Counted from the first letter of the stretch, positions 9,223 to 17,799 are shown. The stretch: DNA of 64,000 bases from Paenibacillus sp. FSL R7-0273 (GCF_000758625.1 NZ_CP009283.1:1747501-1811500); one strand, 5' to 3'. The notes: generated from the sequence alone by a model not told the origin. Translations and numbers: made by a program.

Positions 9223-9744
9223 TTACGCCTTTACGGCCTCAGGTCTTTTTACCTGGAGCGGAGGAGGGATCAGCCAGCCGTTTTTCTTGGTTAGATGAAG
9301 AACCTTCAATCCAAGCGCGGCTTTGGTGAGATGATATTTGGCGAACAATGCGCCTACATCCTCACGGATGGATTGACCCATAGCCTGGCTGCAGGCTACC
9401 AGTCCGGCCGCGCTGTCGGCAGCCAGCATGGCTGCAATTTCAGGATCAGTAAATCTTGCTCCAACCGGAATATCCTCCAGCCGGGCTTCAGGACGCTGCG
9501 GCATCGCTGGCGCAGACGCCAGTCCCTGGTCAGCCAGCAACGAATCCAATTCGCTGATTTCAAGCTCAGCCTGATCAATCATCGCCCCAAGGATTTTTTT
9601 TAGATCATGATCACCGGCGTGGTACATATAAGCACGGTAGCAGGATAAAGCTCCTTTGGCTACTGTCGAGGCTGTCCATACGCTAAAAATCTCCCCGTAA
9701 TGCATCGGCTCGTCTTTGGGGTTGCCGCCTAAAATTCCTGTCAT
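9223..9744 (-). CDS. DUF3231 family protein
   Basis: A 173-residue, mostly helical protein of the DUF3231 type, with features such as FSVWTASTVAKGALSCYRAY and KKNGWLIPPPLQ. The fold is probably ferritin-like, but the biochemical role is unknown. DUF3231 genes are common in spore-forming Bacillales. AAGGAG precedes the ATG. It is the first gene of a two-gene unit with the manganese catalase, which suggests a shared role in oxidative or spore protection (inference). Confidence 0.8.
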   Translation of the reverse strand: MTGILGGNPKDEPMHYGEIFSVWTASTVAKGALSCYRAYMYHAGDHDLKKILGAMIDQAELEISELDSLLADQGLASAPAMPQRPEARLEDIPVGARFTDPEIAAMLAADSAAGLVACSQAMGQSIREDVGALFAKYHLTKAALGLKVLHLTKKNGWLIPPPLQVKRPEAVKA

Positions 9745-9842
9745 GGTTATGCTCCTTTGTCATTAAAGTGAAATATGGAACAACGATAGCATGCCCTAAA
9801 ATGAACAGATTTTGCAGAAGGATTTATCCGTAATTCTGGAAA

Positions 9843-9883
9843 AAGAAAAGCTGCTATACTCCTAAAGAGGAATACAGCAGCTT
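9843..9883 (-). terminator. terminator of the GH13 gene
   Basis: AAGCTGCTATACTCCT pairs with AGGAATACAGCAGCTT around loop AAAG, with one mismatch. On the minus strand the hairpin is followed by a pyrimidine-rich T tract (TTTTCTTTTTCC), as expected for intrinsic termination just after the GH13 stop codon. Confidence 0.8.
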
Positions 9884-9905
9884 GTTATCGCAATATTTGC
9901 CGGTC

Positions 9906-11693
9906 TTAGTCTTTGAACAGAACTCTGAAGCTGAAGGGCTCAAGCTTAAGCCTGATCTCACCATTGTCTGCAGCAGCAGCTTCTCCGGAAAGGGCATCCT
10001 TCCAGTTGCCCTCAAGGGCCTGCACCAGGGCAGCCGGTTCAGCGGATGGATTCATCCAGACCGTACAATGCTCTTCAGCATTATAACGCTCGTAGATCAG
10101 CGGGCGTTCCTGCTGGTTGCTCTGGAGGAAGCGGAATTCTCCTGTACGGAGCACCGGATGCTCCTTGCGGAGCCTGATCAGCTGCTTGTAGGTATGATGC
10201 AGATCACGGTCCTGATGCTCTTCCTCCCAGATCATGCATTTCCGGCAATCCGGGTCCCCTTCACCATCAAGGCCGATCTCATCCCCGTAATAAATACAAG
10301 GCGTTCCGGTAAAAGTAAGCAGAAAGGCAACCGCCAGCTTGAGCTTATTTTTGTCACCGCCAAGCTGTGTAAGCAGCCGCGGGGTATCATGGCTGGCCAA
10401 GAGATTAAACAGCACCTCGTTGGCCTGCTGCGGATACCGCATCAGTAAGCCGCTGATATATTCTGAGAAGGTCTGCGCATCCATATCATCGCCCTGCAGA
10501 AATTCAATCAGTCGATTTGACAGCGGATAATTCATGACAGAATCAAACTGGTCGCCATGCAGCCAGCGAAGGGAATCGTTCCAGTTCTCACCGATAATAT
10601 AGGCGTCCGGGTTAATTGCTTTGATCCGGGTGCGGAATTCCTTCCAGAACTTGTGGTCAATTTCATTGGCCACATCCAGCCTCCAGCCGTCCATCCCGAG
10701 CTCCTTGAGCCAATACTCGGCAATATTCAGCAGATATTCGCGTGTCTCCGGATTGGCTGTATTCAGCTTGGGCATTTCAGCAAAGAACCCGAAGGCATCG
10801 TAAGTTGGTTTGCCGTCCTTGACCTGTACCGGAAATTCGTTGATATGAAACCAGTCCGCATATTTGGACTTTTCCCCGTGCAGGGTAACATCCTTGAACT
10901 GTGGAGAGTTGGAGCCGATATGATTAAATACGGCATCAAGAACAATACGGATACCTTTGGAGTGTGCTTCATCCACCAATTTTTTTAACAGCTCTGTATC
11001 ACCGAAATGCGGATCGATTGTCATATAATCGGTGGTGTCATATTTATGATTGGTAGGTGCCTCAAAAATAGGCGTCAGATAAATGGCCGTAATGCCCAAG
11101 TCCTCCAGGTAATCGAGATGATCGATGATCCCCTGCAGATCCCCGCCGAAAAAATTGTCCGTAGCAGGCTTTCCGCCCCATGGCGAAATATCCTCCGGGT
11201 CGTTGCTTGTATCGCCATTAGCAAACCGCTCAGGCATAATCTGATAAAATACAGCTGATTTAGCCCATTCGGGCGCCTGGAAAATATCAACCTCATGGAT
11301 ATAAGGCCAGTCAAAAAAACCGCCCGGAGCCTCAGGCTCTTCTATGAAAATCCCGTTTTCGGTCATCCATATCGTCTCTGCACCGGAATGAAAGCGGAAG
11401 GCATAGGAGAACCGGCGGTGGTCCGGCTTTACCGTTGTCTGCCAGTAATCAAACAGACGGTCAGTGCCTACTTTCTGCATTTCATATTCGTGATGGTAGG
11501 TTTCCCAGTCGTATTTATCACCGGTCAGCGCATAGATGCGTTCCACATTCTGCTTTTTGGTCCGGACGCGTAAATGAAAGGTATCCTTGTCATATGGATA
11601 GGACCAGTTGCTGTGCGGGACATGATGCAGGCTTTCCAGATGAATGCTGGTTGTAAGGTTAGCACAGCTGATGGCTTGTTCATTAGAAATCAT
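9906..11693 (-). CDS. GH13 alpha-glucosidase/cyclomaltodextrinase-neopullulanase-like enzyme
   Basis: A 595-residue enzyme with an N-terminal CBM34-like beta-sandwich (about 1-125), a GH13 barrel and a C-terminal beta domain. The catalytic triad is visible: nucleophile Asp340 (RLDVANE), acid/base Glu369 (IIGENWND) and Asp436 (SHDTPR). The LDAVFNH region is also present. This domain order matches the cyclomaltodextrinase/maltogenic amylase/neopullulanase group, which hydrolyses cyclodextrins, maltodextrins and pullulan. There is no signal peptide, so it is cytoplasmic. GGGAGGG precedes the start. A terminator-like hairpin lies in its leader (see 11784-11806), suggesting control by attenuation. 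No maltose importer is adjacent. Confidence 0.9.
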   Translation of the reverse strand: MISNEQAISCANLTTSIHLESLHHVPHSNWSYPYDKDTFHLRVRTKKQNVERIYALTGDKYDWETYHHEYEMQKVGTDRLFDYWQTTVKPDHRRFSYAFRFHSGAETIWMTENGIFIEEPEAPGGFFDWPYIHEVDIFQAPEWAKSAVFYQIMPERFANGDTSNDPEDISPWGGKPATDNFFGGDLQGIIDHLDYLEDLGITAIYLTPIFEAPTNHKYDTTDYMTIDPHFGDTELLKKLVDEAHSKGIRIVLDAVFNHIGSNSPQFKDVTLHGEKSKYADWFHINEFPVQVKDGKPTYDAFGFFAEMPKLNTANPETREYLLNIAEYWLKELGMDGWRLDVANEIDHKFWKEFRTRIKAINPDAYIIGENWNDSLRWLHGDQFDSVMNYPLSNRLIEFLQGDDMDAQTFSEYISGLLMRYPQQANEVLFNLLASHDTPRLLTQLGGDKNKLKLAVAFLLTFTGTPCIYYGDEIGLDGEGDPDCRKCMIWEEEHQDRDLHHTYKQLIRLRKEHPVLRTGEFRFLQSNQQERPLIYERYNAEEHCTVWMNPSAEPAALVQALEGNWKDALSGEAAAADNGEIRLKLEPFSFRVLFKD

Positions 11694-11783
11694 TGCAGTC
11701 CCTCCCGGATCTGTGTTGTTGGTCTATGATTAGCAGTATTACCGTTGTAAAAAGGGTTAAGCCCGAGCCCTATATTTGCCGTC

Positions 11784-11855
11784 AAAAAAAGCCCGGATTC
11801 ACCGGGCTGCCGGAATTGTATGCCTCCTTGTGAATTCATAAAGTGCTACATTATA
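11784..11855 (-). promoter_or_regulatory. candidate promoter -10 and attenuator hairpin in the GH13 leader
   Basis: On the minus strand a TATAAT box lies at 11855-11850. About 45 bases downstream is the hairpin GCCCGG-TGAAT-CCGGGC (11806-11791) followed by seven Ts. It ends about 90 bases before the GH13 start codon. A strong AAGGAGG sits before the hairpin. A terminator between promoter and gene suggests attenuation or a short separate RNA. The -35 box is poor. Confidence 0.45.
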
Positions 11856-11966
11856 AATAACCCGCGCCGGAGGAACTAAACACAGGAATTTGTATTTTCT
11901 GGATGCAGGTGAAGTAATGCTCATGTTCAAGCAGATACACTAAATTATATATAGTACCTTATAATA

Positions 11967-11975
11967 TGTTATAAT
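11967..11975 (+). promoter_or_regulatory. extended -10 promoter of the HesB-like gene
   Basis: TGTTATAAT is an extended -10 element. Transcription would begin near 11982, leaving a short leader with AGAGG before the ATG at 12019. Because this box overlaps the ATG at 11974, that upstream ATG cannot be the translation start. Confidence 0.5.
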
Positions 11976-12018
11976 GGATTTCTTACTGCAAACTATGAAG
12001 AATAGAGGTCGCCAGAGG

Positions 12019-12318
12019 ATGAAATGTAAAATTAACCGCAACGCCGCTAAAGTCCTGAAGGACATGCTGAACACACCGGAAGCGGAAGGCAAGAAAATCC
12101 GCGTAGTGATTACCCAGAATCACGGGGACCACGGCCACTATGATGTGACCCTGGATACACCGGCTGAGCATGATGAGATTGTAGCAACCGACAAGGATAT
12201 CGAGGTGCTGCTGGATACACGTGAGCCGCTGCTGGACGGGGTATGGATTCAATACTTCTACGTGCCGCAGGAGGGCTTCTTCATCACCAATCCATCTACC
12301 GGTTTCCTTGAAAAATAA
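12019..12318 (+). CDS. HesB/IscA-like fold protein lacking the cluster cysteines
   Basis: A 99-residue protein resembling the HesB/IscA-like family: an N-terminal amphipathic helix (INRNAAKVLKDML), beta strands, and the late YVPQEGFFITNP segment. The only cysteine is Cys3; the three conserved cysteines that bind iron-sulfur in true IscA are missing, so it is unlikely to carry a cluster in the usual way. Bacillales have several such cysteine-less homologues with unknown role. The start is set by the promoter overlapping the upstream ATG and by AGAGG at 12004. It is a single-gene unit ending at a strong bidirectional terminator. Confidence 0.7.
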   Translation: MKCKINRNAAKVLKDMLNTPEAEGKKIRVVITQNHGDHGHYDVTLDTPAEHDEIVATDKDIEVLLDTREPLLDGVWIQYFYVPQEGFFITNPSTGFLEK

Positions 12319-12330
12319 GCATTACACATT

Positions 12331-12372
12331 AAAAAGCGTTCAACCCGTTGCAAAAGGGTTGAACGCTTTTTT
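12331..12372. terminator. bidirectional terminator
   Basis: AAAAAGCGTTCAACCC pairs with GGGTTGAACGCTTTTT around a nine-base loop, giving a 16-bp stem with A-run and T-run on the two sides. It serves the HesB-like gene and the convergent metallophosphatase gene. Confidence 0.9.
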
Positions 12373-12392
12373 TGATCGGAAGGAGCGGATGT

Positions 12393-13994
12393 TCAGGAAC
12401 GGGGATTCCCGTTCATGCCGTTTACCACACTCCAATTATGATTGACAGTTGCCGGAATCCGTCCCCGCTCCAGAATATAATCGGCGATCAGCTCGACCAT
12501 GTCAGTCGGGATGTCCTTCACGACCGGCTTATCCTGGAACATGGTGAAATTCCCGCCGCCCGCGGCCCGGTAATTATTCATGACCACATCATATTCGGCG
12601 TCGGCCATCAGCGGCTGCCCGTTCTGCTCAAGCCGGGCGACACGCCGGCCGGCAGGCTGCGAAATGTCCAGAACATAGTCTATGCCCTCCCACATATCAT
12701 AGTTGAAATGCTGGGGCTTGGGCCTAAGGAACGACGGATTCACTGAAATTTGCCCCTCGGCATTGATTTCGAAGTACTCTGCCGACTGCTCCAGAGCCGC
12801 CTTAATATCGCTTCCCGACACACGGAGCACCTTTAATGTATTAGGGTAGATGTAATTAGCCACGATCTCGCGCATGGTTATGCATTCCCCAAAGCCCGGA
12901 GACACGTTATCGAACAGGGCGGCAGCCGAGATGCCTGCCCCGGAGGCATTCATCTGCACGCGGTGGATAAATTCAATTAACGGATGCTCCTGAAGCCGTG
13001 CCTGCGCATGGGAGTGAACCGTCATATCCCCGTCCAGGAAGCCGAACGGCTGATCCAGCCAGGCCTGCGTCAGCTCCTCAATTTCATGGACAAGCTGCAG
13101 GATTCCCGGGTCCGGCGCATGCTCCCCGGCAGAGATCAGCTCGGACCGGCAGCCGGTCATGCTCCACCCTTCATGGTTTTTCTCCAGCTGCAGTGTCACC
13201 TTCCCCAAAAACCGGCCCTCATTCCCGGGCTGAATAACATGCACCCCGTTAATGCAAGCCGTTAGAACCCGGTGCTGATGGCCCGTGAACAGCACATCTA
13301 TACCCGGTACCTGCTCACAAAGTGCATAGCCCGCATTCTCCCCGGTCAACGGCTCCGTTACCTGTCCGGTTTCAGGATCCCGCTCTAACCCCCCGTGATA
13401 GGAAACGATTATTATATCTGCCTGCCCCTCCGTTTTCATAAGAGGAATCCATTTCTGCGCAGCCGCTACCGGATCTTCGAATTGCAGGCCTTCAATATGG
13501 CCCGGCTGTTCCCAGACTGGAATATATGAGGTGGTCAGCCCCAGAATGCCGATCCGCAGGCCGTTCTCCAGCTCCCGGACAATATACGGCTTGCCGAAGG
13601 CAGGCTGTCCTGTAGACGAATCCACGATATTGGCTGACAGCCACGGAAAGCTTGAAGCCTCTGCCGCACTCCGCAGATACGGCAGACCGTAATTGAACTC
13701 GTGATTGCCGAGGACAGCCGCATCATAGCCCAGCTCATTCAGGCACGCAATGACCGGATTCGGCAATGAAGCATTTACCTTAGCATGATAATAGGTCAGC
13801 GGGGTGCCCTGCAGACAATCGCCGTTATCAATCAGTATCGTCTCAGGGGCGGAGCGCCGGATATCCTTGATTATACCGGCAATCCGGGCTAGCCCGTGTC
13901 CGGCCTCTTTCCGGGTAGCATAGCTGCTTGGCAGGATAAATCCATGCAGATCGCTCGTTTCTAACAACACAATTTCATAGTGCTGAGCTGGCAT
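12393..13994 (-). CDS. 5'-nucleotidase / 2',3'-cyclic phosphodiesterase family metallophosphatase
   Basis: A 533-residue two-domain protein. The N-terminal calcineurin-like domain shows the metal motifs SDLHG, DNGDCLQG, GNHEFNYG, SYHGG and TGHQHR. The C-terminal 5'-nucleotidase domain has the substrate-stacking region (VVMNNYRAAGGGNF). The family removes phosphate from nucleotides or cyclic nucleotides. Most relatives are exported, but no signal peptide or wall anchor is seen here; the protein starts directly with the first catalytic strand, so it is probably cytoplasmic. The gene is divergent from the phosphonate-type importer with a 194-base gap, which suggests a shared phosphorus-scavenging role. 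AAAGGAGAG precedes the ATG. Confidence 0.87.
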   Translation of the reverse strand: MPAQHYEIVLLETSDLHGFILPSSYATRKEAGHGLARIAGIIKDIRRSAPETILIDNGDCLQGTPLTYYHAKVNASLPNPVIACLNELGYDAAVLGNHEFNYGLPYLRSAAEASSFPWLSANIVDSSTGQPAFGKPYIVRELENGLRIGILGLTTSYIPVWEQPGHIEGLQFEDPVAAAQKWIPLMKTEGQADIIIVSYHGGLERDPETGQVTEPLTGENAGYALCEQVPGIDVLFTGHQHRVLTACINGVHVIQPGNEGRFLGKVTLQLEKNHEGWSMTGCRSELISAGEHAPDPGILQLVHEIEELTQAWLDQPFGFLDGDMTVHSHAQARLQEHPLIEFIHRVQMNASGAGISAAALFDNVSPGFGECITMREIVANYIYPNTLKVLRVSGSDIKAALEQSAEYFEINAEGQISVNPSFLRPKPQHFNYDMWEGIDYVLDISQPAGRRVARLEQNGQPLMADAEYDVVMNNYRAAGGGNFTMFQDKPVVKDIPTDMVELIADYILERGRIPATVNHNWSVVNGMNGNPRS

Positions 13995-14188
13995 TTTGTC
14001 TCTCCTTTGCAGGCTAATCTAGAAAACTTTGCTTATTCTATCACACTATTTCGCGAATCAACAGACTCTGGAAGTTTTATCATAGTGATTACAAATTCAT
14101 GCCAGATCGTTAACAAATGAATTATATAGTGGTTAAGCACTCATAAAATCCGGTCTTGTAAAAGACAAAAAAAGTGGAGGGTCTTTAA

Positions 14189-15280
14189 GTGAAAAAAAGA
14201 ATCCAGCATCTGTTCACAGGAGTACTTGCAATCGGGCTATTGGCAGGTTGCGGCAACAACAACACAGGCAGCAACGGAGCTGCGAATGCAGCTGCAAATA
14301 ATGCAACACCGGCAGCAACAGCACAGCAGGAGACAAGCACGGCAATTGATGTTCTGAAGGTCAGCTTTGTTCCGTCAAAGGACCCGGATCAGATCATTAC
14401 AGCCACTGAGCCGTTAAAGGAGCTGCTGAAAACTCAGCTGGGCACCAAGGGCTTCACTGTAGGAGACGTTCAAATTGATGTCGGAACCACCTATGAAGCA
14501 GTCGGCGAAGCACTTAGTGCCGGAACAACTGATGTCGGCCTGATTCCAGGCGGTACTTACGCGCTGTACGATGACGGTGCTGAGGTTCTGCTGACATCCA
14601 CCCGTAAAGCCCTTTCTAATGATTCCGAGAATCCAAAGGACTGGAACGACAACAAGCCGACTACAGGGCTTGATGATCAGCAGGCTTCCTACTACCGTTC
14701 CCTGCTTATTGCCGGACCTTCCGCTAAAGGCCAGGAGCTTGCAGCTAAAGTAAACAAAGGCGAAGAGCTGACATGGGAAGACCTGAACAGCGCAACCTGG
14801 GCAGTAATGTCCACCTCTTCTTCCGCAGGCTACATCTATCCAACACTGTGGCTGCAGGAGAAATACCAGAAGGGATTGACCGATCTGGCCAAAGTAACCC
14901 AGTCGGACTCCTACGGAAGCTCGTTTGCACGTCTTGCTGCAGGACAGGCTGACATCGTGGTTGCTTTTGCTGACGCACGCCGCGACAACGAAGAAAAGTG
15001 GACCAGCGAGTACGGCGGTACAGGCCCGATCTGGGATCAGACCAACGTAATCGGTGTAACGCAGCCAATCTACAATGACACTGTCAGCGTAAGCAAAAAC
15101 TCCCCGATTATGACGGATGAGCTGAAGACAGCGCTGCAGGAATCCTTTATGGAGATTTCCGAAACGCCAGAAGGTAAAGAAGTTATTGCCATCTACTCGC
15201 ATGAAGGCTACAAAGTAGCCCAGTCGTCCGATTATGACGGTGAGCGCCAGGCGCAGGAACTGATCCGCAGCATGAAATAA
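14189..15280 (+). CDS. phnD: phosphonate-type ABC transporter substrate-binding lipoprotein
   Basis: A 363-residue lipoprotein with signal MKKRIQHLFTGVLAIGLLAGC and an Asn/Ala-rich linker. The mature part fits the PhnD family (VSFVPSKDPDQII, TTDVGLIPGGTY, and the SSSAGYIYPTLWL ligand region). It starts with GTG behind GTGGAGGG. The family binds phosphonates, phosphite or related phosphorus oxyanions; specificity cannot be told from sequence alone. It heads the order phnD-phnC-phnE-phnE, and a terminator hairpin separates it from phnC. No C-P lyase or phosphonatase gene is in the window, so the fate of the cargo is unknown. Confidence 0.9.
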   Translation: MKKRIQHLFTGVLAIGLLAGCGNNNTGSNGAANAAANNATPAATAQQETSTAIDVLKVSFVPSKDPDQIITATEPLKELLKTQLGTKGFTVGDVQIDVGTTYEAVGEALSAGTTDVGLIPGGTYALYDDGAEVLLTSTRKALSNDSENPKDWNDNKPTTGLDDQQASYYRSLLIAGPSAKGQELAAKVNKGEELTWEDLNSATWAVMSTSSSAGYIYPTLWLQEKYQKGLTDLAKVTQSDSYGSSFARLAAGQADIVVAFADARRDNEEKWTSEYGGTGPIWDQTNVIGVTQPIYNDTVSVSKNSPIMTDELKTALQESFMEISETPEGKEVIAIYSHEGYKVAQSSDYDGERQAQELIRSMK

Positions 15281-15310
15281 ACAGCAAGTCCATACCCGTG
15301 AAACCTGAAA

Positions 15311-15346
15311 TGAGAGCATCATGATTTCATGATGCTCTCATTTTTT
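15311..15346 (+). terminator. intra-operon terminator between phnD and phnC
   Basis: TGAGAGCATCATGA pairs with TCATGATGCTCTCA around a two-base loop and is followed by six Ts. It lies 40 bases before the phnC start. Partial readthrough would give more binding protein than ATPase and permeases. Confidence 0.8.
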
Positions 15347-15385
15347 CCACTTTATAAAATATGTGCAAAAGGATTGGATGCCCCC

Positions 15386-16168
15386 ATGATTCAGTTTATC
15401 GATGTGAATAAAACCTATAATAACGGCACGACTGCTCTCAGCAATATCAATTTGACAATCGGGCAAGGTGAATTCGTTGCCGTAATCGGCCTCTCCGGTG
15501 CCGGCAAATCGACATTGATCCGTTGCATTAACCGTATACATGATATTTCCGGCGGCCAGCTGCTGGTCGACGAGGTAGACGTGTCCAAGCTCAGAGGACG
15601 GCATATCCGCAGATTCCGGCGCAGAATCGGGATGATTTTCCAGTCCTTTAATCTGGTAACACGCACGAGCGTAATGAACAACGTGCTGGTATCCTTCGTG
15701 CCGGGGCTGCCCTGGTGGAGAAAGCTGACGGGAATCTTCCGCAAGGAGCACAAGATTCTGGCGCTGGAGGCGCTCGACAAGGTCGGCATTCTGGACAAGG
15801 CCTTTGTCCGGGTGGACCAGCTGTCGGGAGGCCAGCAGCAGCGGGTGGCCCTGGCGCGGACGCTGGCCCAGAATCCGGATATCATTCTGGCGGACGAGCC
15901 GATTGCTTCCCTTGACCCCGTTACGGCACGGATTGTGATGGACGACTTCAAGAAGATCAACCAGGAGATGAACATCTCTGTCATTATGAATATCCACCAT
16001 GTCGAGATCGCGCTTGAATATGCGGACCGTATTATCGGAATCCGCAAGGGTGAGGTTGTGTTCGACGGTGCAACAAGCGGGGTAACCCAGGAGATTCTGC
16101 AGGAGATTTACGGCGGGAAGTGGGAAGCGGAAAAAGCAGCAATGGAGGAGCAGCCGGCCTATGTATGA
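15386..16168 (+). CDS. phnC: phosphonate-type ABC transporter ATP-binding protein
   Basis: A 260-residue ABC ATPase: Walker A GLSGAGKST (residues 35-43), Q-loop in IGMIFQSFNLV, signature LSGGQQQR, Walker B IILADEPIAS, and H-loop in NIHHVEIA. The ATG at 15386 is chosen because AAAAGGATTGG precedes it and homologues begin at MIQFIDVNKTY; an earlier in-frame ATG would fall inside the terminator hairpin. It powers import through the two PhnE subunits. Its end overlaps the start of the first phnE by eight bases, suggesting translational coupling. Confidence 0.92.
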   Translation: MIQFIDVNKTYNNGTTALSNINLTIGQGEFVAVIGLSGAGKSTLIRCINRIHDISGGQLLVDEVDVSKLRGRHIRRFRRRIGMIFQSFNLVTRTSVMNNVLVSFVPGLPWWRKLTGIFRKEHKILALEALDKVGILDKAFVRVDQLSGGQQQRVALARTLAQNPDIILADEPIASLDPVTARIVMDDFKKINQEMNISVIMNIHHVEIALEYADRIIGIRKGEVVFDGATSGVTQEILQEIYGGKWEAEKAAMEEQPAYV

Positions 16169-16976
16169 TAAACTTTTTCCTCCCCGTAAAATTGAGCTTC
16201 CCAGCGGTAAAATTGTGCTGCAGAAGCGTTCGCGCACGCCGCTTGTCGTTCTGCTGCTACTTATCTGCACGATAGCCTCAGCACAATTCACGGGCTTCAG
16301 CCTCCGGCTGCTGGTTACACGGATTCATGAATTTTTTACGATTATCATTGCAATGATTCCGCCGGACTGGCAGAGCCTGTCCCGGATCTGGTCCCCCCTG
16401 CTGGATACGATCAAGATGTCTCTGCTGGGCTCCATTATCGGAGCCGTAGTGGCACTTCCGGTTGCTGTTGCCGCTTCCGCTAATATTGTCCAGTCCAAGG
16501 TGCTCATTGTGCTCAGCAAAGCGGTGCTCAGCCTGCTCCGGACGCTGCCGACGCTCGTATCCGCACTGATTGCCACCTTCGTATTTGGTCTTGGACCGAT
16601 GGCCGGAACAGTGGCAATAACGCTGTTTACGATTTCCTATGTCGGCAAGCTGCTGTACGAGCAGATCGAGAATGTGGATATGGGTCCCTTTGAAGCGATG
16701 GAGTCACTCGGGATGACCAGGCTTGAGGCTTTTCGGTTCGCAATTATGCCGCAGGTGCTTCCGGGTTATATCTCAACCTCACTGTACTGCTTTGAAGGAA
16801 ATGTACGTTATGCGGCAATTCTCGGCTATGTCGGGGCGGGAGGCATCGGGCTGCTGATTAATGAGGGGCTTGGCTGGCGGGATTATCCTGCGGTCGGTAT
16901 GATTATATTCGTTCTGATTGTGACTGTGTATCTGATTGAAAGAGTCAGCGAGCATTTCCGCAAGAAGCTTATTTAA
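16161..16976 (+). CDS. phnE: phosphonate-type ABC transporter permease 1
   Basis: A 271-residue permease with about six membrane helices and the PhnE signature region GPFEAMESLGMTRLEAFRF (EAA loop), followed by IMPQVLPGYISTSLY and VRYAAILGYVGAGGIG. The N-terminus is a short cytoplasmic tail (KIELPSGKIVLQKR). It overlaps phnC and is followed 16 bases later by a second, related permease. Two PhnE genes in tandem are common in this transporter type, and the proteins probably form a heterodimer. Confidence 0.9.
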   Translation: MYDKLFPPRKIELPSGKIVLQKRSRTPLVVLLLLICTIASAQFTGFSLRLLVTRIHEFFTIIIAMIPPDWQSLSRIWSPLLDTIKMSLLGSIIGAVVALPVAVAASANIVQSKVLIVLSKAVLSLLRTLPTLVSALIATFVFGLGPMAGTVAITLFTISYVGKLLYEQIENVDMGPFEAMESLGMTRLEAFRFAIMPQVLPGYISTSLYCFEGNVRYAAILGYVGAGGIGLLINEGLGWRDYPAVGMIIFVLIVTVYLIERVSEHFRKKLI

Positions 16977-16992
16977 GGGAGACGTTACATTC

Positions 16993-17799
16993 ATGAATAC
17001 CATTGAAAAGCAGCTGGGAGCCGCTCCCCGCCGTTCATTATATCTAAGCACCATTGCGGTCATTGTCGGTGCGCTGTTCATCTGGTCGCTCACGGCAGTG
17101 AATTTCAACCAGATCGAGCAGAACAGTCTTAGAATTGCCAAAAATATTATATACGGGCTTACTCATCCGGATACAGAGCTGCTGTTCAATGTATCGAAGC
17201 AAAGCGTGCTGTATCTGCTGCTGGAGACAGTGGCTATAGCCTTTCTTGGAACCGTAGTAGGCGCAGTGCTTGCGGTACCGCTTGCCTTCCTTGCTGCCTC
17301 CAACATCGTACCGAAGCCGGTATCCTGGCTTACGAGACTGGTGCTGATCGTCATCCGTACCGTACCGGCGCTCGTCTACGGCTTAATGCTGATCCGGGTA
17401 ACCGGTCCTGGCGCCTTTGCCGGAGTGCTGACGGTCGGCATAACCTCCATCGGGATGCTGGCCAAGCTCTATGTGGATGCTATTGAGGAGCTGGATAAGC
17501 GGGTTCTGGAGTCGATGACCTCGGTGGGCTGCAGCACCTTTGAGAAGATCAGGTTCGGCATTGTACCTCAGCTTCTGTCGACGTTCCTGTCTGTAATGAT
17601 CTACCGCTTCGATATGAACATGCGGGAGGCCTCGATTCTGGGGCTGGTTGGCGCCGGCGGCATCGGGGCCCCGCTGATCTTCGCCATGCGGAGCTACAAG
17701 TGGGACCAGGTCGGCTCGATTCTGATCGGACTGGTCATATTTATCCTCATTATTGAGTTTTTCTCCAACAAGATCCGTGCAAGGCTGGTAAAGGGGTAA
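16993..17799 (+). CDS. phnE: phosphonate-type ABC transporter permease 2
   Basis: A 268-residue PhnE paralogue with about six membrane helices. The EAA loop reads LESMTSVGCSTFEKIRFGI, followed by VPQLLSTF and MREASILGLVGAGGIG. The ATG at 16993 is chosen because AAGGGAGA precedes it and because an upstream start would overlap the previous gene by 40 bases. It shares the pore-forming region with the preceding permease, so the pair arose by duplication. Last gene of the phn unit; a strong terminator follows. Confidence 0.9.
   Translation: MNTIEKQLGAAPRRSLYLSTIAVIVGALFIWSLTAVNFNQIEQNSLRIAKNIIYGLTHPDTELLFNVSKQSVLYLLLETVAIAFLGTVVGAVLAVPLAFLAASNIVPKPVSWLTRLVLIVIRTVPALVYGLMLIRVTGPGAFAGVLTVGITSIGMLAKLYVDAIEELDKRVLESMTSVGCSTFEKIRFGIVPQLLSTFLSVMIYRFDMNMREASILGLVGAGGIGAPLIFAMRSYKWDQVGSILIGLVIFILIIEFFSNKIRARLVKG

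Noticed and set aside
11974..12018. Upstream ATG of the HesB-like gene
   Set aside because: It overlaps the TATAAT promoter box, so it would not be in the mRNA.
14085..14120. Pho box upstream of phnD
   Set aside because: TTACAA and TTAACA occur about 21 bases apart, but there is no properly spaced series of TTNACA repeats.
13995..14188. Regulatory site TTCGCGAA in the gap between the metallophosphatase and phnD genes
   Set aside because: An eight-base palindrome is too short to support a claim without recurrence elsewhere.
15329..15385. Earlier start codon for phnC
   Set aside because: It lies inside the phnD terminator hairpin and has no ribosome site; the ATG at 15386 does.
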